Assembly: GCF_000744255.1 (NCBI RefSeq)
Contig: NZ_JQLO01000001.1
Coordinates: forward strand, 1-64,000
Direction: 5' to 3'
Source: Carnobacterium divergens DSM 20623
GTDB taxonomy: Bacteria > Bacillota > Bacilli > Lactobacillales > Carnobacteriaceae
Length of the DNA: 64,000 bases
Below are positions 60,468 to 64,000 of the stretch, in pieces. The notes below the pieces were generated by a model. The model ran no database searches. It worked only from the letters and a program-made list of their open reading frames with translations, and was not told the DNA's origin. How positions within the stretch are numbered: the first letter of the stretch is position 1; every line of letters starts with the position of its first letter. Made by a program: the position numbers and the translations under genes.

Positions 60468-62219
60468 CTATTTTTCAAATTGAGAAGCATAAAGTTGATG
60501 ATAAGGGCCATCCTGTTGAAGCAGATCTTTGTGGGCACCCATTTCAACAATGTCCCCATTTTCCATTACTAAAATCAAATCAGCTTCTTGAATGGTTGAC
60601 AATCGATGGGCGATGACAAAGCTCGTACGCCCCTTCATCATTCTAAGAAAACCTTCTTGAATTTTTTGTTCGGTTAGCGTATCAACAGAGCTAGTAGCTT
60701 CATCTAAAATCAACATTGGCGGATTGCTCAACATGGATCTTGCAATAGTTAGTAATTGTTGCTGTCCGCCAGAAATTGAAACCCCGCCATTTCCTACAAT
60801 TGTATCATAACCATGAGGCAATTTTATGATAAAAGAATGAGCAAGCGCAGACTTAGCAGCTTGAACAATTTCTTCTTCGCTAGCAGTAGCATTTCCATAG
60901 GCAATATTCTCTTTGATGGTTCCTGAAAAGAGCCAAGTATCTTGTAGAACCATTCCAAAAGAACGGCGTAGACTATCTTTTGTGTAACGCGTAATCGGTT
61001 GACCGTCAATTTCAATCGAACCGCTATTCAATTCATAAAAACGCATCAACAAATTAACTAAGGTGGATTTTCCAGCGCCGGTTTGTCCCACAATAGCAAC
61101 TGTTTCACCTGGACTCACAGCTAGATTGAAGTCTCTTATCAAAGGGCGATCAGGAGAGTAGGAAAAAGCCACATGATTAAATTGAACTTCACCACGAACG
61201 TTTTCTAATTCCAATGCATTCGGTTCATCTGGAATTTCTTCTTTGCTATCAAGTACTTCAAAGACACGGCGTAGTCCAGCTGTGGCCGTCTGAATCTGAG
61301 TCGTGATACCAGACAATTCAATAAAAGGTTTTGAGAATTGAGAAGAATAGATAACAAAGCTAGAAACGGTTCCAACGGTTACGGCCCCATTTCCATTAAC
61401 TACCAAAATACCTCCTATTACACCAATTAAAAGATAAGAAAGATGGTCAACAAAACGAGCAGAAGGATTTGTAATTGAGGAAGTAAACTGTGCTTTTTGT
61501 CCCCAGGTATATAAACGATGATTAATTTTTTCGAACTCTTCTTGGACTTGCTCTTCATGATGAAAAGCAGTAACGACTTTTTGATTCGTAACCATTTCAG
61601 AGACAAATCCTGAAATCTCACCAACAATCTGCTGCTGCTTCGTAAAGTTTTTTTGAGAAAGAAAAGCCACAATCCAGGCAATTAAAAAGATTAATGGAGT
61701 AGTAACTAAAACGATTAGCGTTAAAATAGGGCTTAGATAAAGCATAAAGCCAAGAGAAACAAAGACAATTACAACGCCTGAAAAGAGATTATTCAATGTG
61801 ATGCTTACGGCATCTGAGATACTATCCAAATCATTTGTAAAACGACTGATGACATTGCCATGAGGCGTGTTGTCAAAAAAGCTTAAGGGTAATTTTGTGA
61901 TTTTATCAAAGGTTGCAATACGTAAGTCCTTTACAGCACGATAAGCGACTTGGTTTGAAAAATAAATAATCAGCCATTGTGTAATAGTAGCTAGTAGGAA
62001 AGCTAGACCAAGTAGCAATAAGACGTGAAATAAATCAGAAAAAAGAACTTGCCCCTTTCCGACAATTGCATCAATCGCCTTTCCAGTATAATAAGTTGCA
62101 CTAACGGAAGCGACTCCTCCGATTAATCCACAAAGGAGTGCCCAGCTGATTGAGCTACGATAATGGAGTAAATAAGGCAAGACACGTTTGATATCAGTTG
62201 TTTTTATTTTTTTAAGCAT
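60468..62219 (-). CDS. Heterodimeric ABC multidrug exporter, subunit with the catalytic site
   Basis: A 583-residue half-transporter of the LmrD/EfrB type: six helices (about residues 20-300) then an ATPase with Walker A GQTGAGKSTLV, signature ISGGQQQLLTIA, Walker B MLILDEATSSVD with catalytic Glu, and H-loop VIAHRLSTI. The signature SGGQQ is slightly atypical. ATG 62219 follows GGAGGTG; a longer in-frame start (62243) is rejected. It overlaps the upstream subunit by 8 bp. Confidence 0.92.
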   Translation of the reverse strand: MLKKIKTTDIKRVLPYLLHYRSSISWALLCGLIGGVASVSATYYTGKAIDAIVGKGQVLFSDLFHVLLLLGLAFLLATITQWLIIYFSNQVAYRAVKDLRIATFDKITKLPLSFFDNTPHGNVISRFTNDLDSISDAVSITLNNLFSGVVIVFVSLGFMLYLSPILTLIVLVTTPLIFLIAWIVAFLSQKNFTKQQQIVGEISGFVSEMVTNQKVVTAFHHEEQVQEEFEKINHRLYTWGQKAQFTSSITNPSARFVDHLSYLLIGVIGGILVVNGNGAVTVGTVSSFVIYSSQFSKPFIELSGITTQIQTATAGLRRVFEVLDSKEEIPDEPNALELENVRGEVQFNHVAFSYSPDRPLIRDFNLAVSPGETVAIVGQTGAGKSTLVNLLMRFYELNSGSIEIDGQPITRYTKDSLRRSFGMVLQDTWLFSGTIKENIAYGNATASEEEIVQAAKSALAHSFIIKLPHGYDTIVGNGGVSISGGQQQLLTIARSMLSNPPMLILDEATSSVDTLTEQKIQEGFLRMMKGRTSFVIAHRLSTIQEADLILVMENGDIVEMGAHKDLLQQDGPYHQLYASQFEK

Positions 62220-63963
62220 TATCAGCACCTCCGTTGGCTTCATTTTGAGAATAATAGAAGTCTTGATACATTTGAGAATGGGCTAATAAGTCTTGGTGTG
62301 TTCCTTTTGCTGCCATTTTTCCATCATTTAAGACTAAAATTTCATCAGCAGATTGAATGGAACTAATTCGTTGCGACACAATAACCAAGGTAGTGTCGTT
62401 TAAACGTTGACGCAAGGCTTGTCTTAAATTCAAATCGGTTTGATAATCCAATGCGCTTAAAGAATCATCTAAGATTAAAATAGCTGGTTTAGCAATTAAG
62501 GCCCGAGCAATGGTCAACCGCTGACGTTGTCCACCTGAAAAATTCTTTCCTCCTTCAAAAACAGGAGAGTGGATTCCTTCTGGTAATTGATTGACGAAAT
62601 CTGCGCTTTGTGCGATTTCTAATGCTTCTTGAATATCTTCATCTGTGGCATCTGCTTTCCCCCAACGAAGGTTTTCAGCAATTGATCCAGTAAATAAGCT
62701 GCTGTTTTGTGGAACGATGCCGACTTGCTTTCTTAAAGATTCGAGAGAAAATTCTGAGACTGGCAAACCGTAAACATAGACACCCCCACTAGTAGCATTG
62801 TAAAAGCGAGGAATCAAATTGATAAGTGTGCTTTTACCACTACCGGTAGGACCTGTAATACCTAAGACCTTACCTTTTAACAAATCAAATTTAATAGCAG
62901 TTAACGCGTTTCCAGCATCCTGTTGATACGTAAAATCAACATTTTTAAAACGCACTGCATAAGAATGTTTCGCATGTAGTTTATTAGGAAATAATTTAGG
63001 TTGAGAAGGGTCAGTAACTGTAATAGGAGTATCCAGTACTTCGTTAATCCTTTGCGCAGAAGCAGAAGCTTTGGTAAAAAGGACGACTAAATTTGCAACA
63101 ATAATTAACGCTAACAACATTTGAGTGATATAGTTAATCAACGCCAGTACGTCTCCTTGGCTCATATTGCCACTATTTACTTGGAATCCCCCTGCGTACA
63201 AAATCACAATAATTCCAGTATTCATAATCAAGGAAGTTGCGGGCGTCATTAAAGCAGATAAGTTTCCTACTCGAATATAAGCTTTAGCTAAATCATCACT
63301 AACATCATGGGCACGTTTTTTTTCTGCATTACTTTTAGCAAAGGCACGAATCACCCGAACACCACTTAAATTTTCACCAACTACTTGAGCTAAGCGATCC
63401 ACTTTTTTTTGCACACGGCGATATAAAGGAATCGTTTTAGCCATAATAAAATACAAGATAACGCAAAATAAGGGCAATAAAATAGCAAAAACTAAAGCGA
63501 GCTTAGGATTAACATAAATCGCCATAATAATCGAACCAATACATAGAAATGGGGCACGAATTACTAGCCGAATTAGCATAGCTAAAGCCAACTGCATTTG
63601 ATTAATGTCATTTGTAGCACGAGTAATTAAAGTAGATGTTCCAAAGGCGTCAATTTCAGCATGAGAAAAAGAATTAATTTTCTTCATCAAAGTACTTCGT
63701 AATTCGGTTCCAAATCCCTGTGAAGCAATAGAAGCCGAATATTGGCAAATAAAAACAGAGATTAACCCAATGACTGACATCAAAAGCATTAAGCCTCCCA
63801 TTTTATAAATATAGACAGTGTCCCCTTTATTGATTCCGTTATCAATCAATTTAGCCATTAACAATGGAAGAAACAATTCAAAAATGGCTTCAATCAATTT
63901 GAAAATGGGGCCAATCACCATTTGAACACGATATTTTTTGGCGTATTTTAATAATGCAATCAA
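62212..63963 (-). CDS. Heterodimeric ABC multidrug exporter, degenerate-site subunit
   Basis: A 583-residue half-transporter of the LmrC/EfrA type with six helices and an ATPase. Walker A is GPTGSGKSTL and the signature FSGGQRQRLTIAR, but the Walker B region reads AILILDDSLSALD, with Asp in place of the catalytic Glu, and the H-loop His is Gln in VIVSQRISSI. Thus one nucleotide site of the pair is degenerate, as expected for asymmetric exporters. TTG 63963 follows GGAAG; the gene leads the two-gene operon. Confidence 0.92.
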   Translation of the reverse strand: MIALLKYAKKYRVQMVIGPIFKLIEAIFELFLPLLMAKLIDNGINKGDTVYIYKMGGLMLLMSVIGLISVFICQYSASIASQGFGTELRSTLMKKINSFSHAEIDAFGTSTLITRATNDINQMQLALAMLIRLVIRAPFLCIGSIIMAIYVNPKLALVFAILLPLFCVILYFIMAKTIPLYRRVQKKVDRLAQVVGENLSGVRVIRAFAKSNAEKKRAHDVSDDLAKAYIRVGNLSALMTPATSLIMNTGIIVILYAGGFQVNSGNMSQGDVLALINYITQMLLALIIVANLVVLFTKASASAQRINEVLDTPITVTDPSQPKLFPNKLHAKHSYAVRFKNVDFTYQQDAGNALTAIKFDLLKGKVLGITGPTGSGKSTLINLIPRFYNATSGGVYVYGLPVSEFSLESLRKQVGIVPQNSSLFTGSIAENLRWGKADATDEDIQEALEIAQSADFVNQLPEGIHSPVFEGGKNFSGGQRQRLTIARALIAKPAILILDDSLSALDYQTDLNLRQALRQRLNDTTLVIVSQRISSIQSADEILVLNDGKMAAKGTHQDLLAHSQMYQDFYYSQNEANGGADNA

Positions 63964-64000
63964 ATTATTAAACTTCCTTTCATATATATAGCATTTTATC

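Noticed and set aside
1-64000. CRISPR array, tRNA or rRNA genes
   Set aside because: No regularly spaced repeats, cloverleaf elements or rRNA-like sequence were noticed on reading both strands.

Overview
The window is chromosomal DNA of a low-GC Gram-positive bacterium of the order Lactobacillales. The gene families and the WxL/DUF916 surface cluster fit Carnobacterium best, with an enterococcus-like relative as the alternative. That genus call is an inference from gene content, not a measured match. No rRNA, tRNA, CRISPR array, transposase or integrase was seen.

Positions 1-10.7 kb hold the conserved recR-to-rsmI housekeeping block, in the order known from Bacillus: recR, yaaL, a yaaO-like decarboxylase, tmk, darA (yaaQ), holB, ricT (yaaT), yabA, trmN6-like (yabB), yazA-like and rsmI (yabC). 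A short insertion between yabA and yabB holds a 65-residue unknown protein, an Rrf2 regulator with a YwnB-like oxidoreductase, and a quinone oxidoreductase. The Rrf2 gene and its neighbour share one inverted-repeat operator. A candidate small RNA or leader follows rsmI.

Positions 10.8-28.8 kb are accessory and housekeeping genes: a GNAT acetyltransferase, an MFS transporter, a 903-residue YhgE/Pip membrane protein, a catabolite-controlled secreted GH18 chitinase with FnIII and chitin-binding modules, a YdeI-family protein, MscL, a CitA/DcuS-type two-component system convergent with an AEC permease plus D-lactate-dehydrogenase-type operon, a lipoprotein, a small XRE/membrane-protein pair, a BcrA-type ABC transporter, and a TauE/SafE permease.

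Positions 28.8-34.9 kb are the most unusual part. Two long, hairpin-rich untranslated stretches flank an unrecognised basic protein of about 180 residues. They lead into a giant thioester-domain (TQXA), multi-SpaA/Cna-B surface adhesin, which is translationally coupled to its own sortase. The adhesin lacks a canonical LPxTG and carries LVSSG at the expected place. This looks like a self-contained surface adhesin system with a dedicated sortase and possible RNA-level control.

Positions 34.9-51.0 kb are mostly metabolic and transport genes: a DadA-like FAD oxidoreductase, a TIM-barrel-like unknown protein, an ascorbate-type PTS operon (PRD regulator with EIIA, EIIB, EIIC, transaldolase-like aldolase), a YjeM-like amino-acid permease, DUF896 plus a ring-cleaving dioxygenase, a D-2-hydroxyacid dehydrogenase, an amino-acid ABC binding protein and permease without an ATPase, a LacI regulator, BrnQ, and a TipA-like MerR regulator.

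Positions 51.3-60.4 kb are a csc-type cell-surface cluster: a 1243-residue adhesin ending in a WxL domain, a small FPQTG-anchored protein, two tandem WxL proteins, a DUF916/DUF3324 membrane protein, an Mga-like regulator, a small secreted unknown protein and a small unknown cytosolic protein. The window closes with a heterodimeric ABC multidrug exporter on the minus strand whose upstream subunit has a degenerate nucleotide site. Gene starts were moved from the longest frame wherever a ribosome-binding site clearly favoured a later codon.
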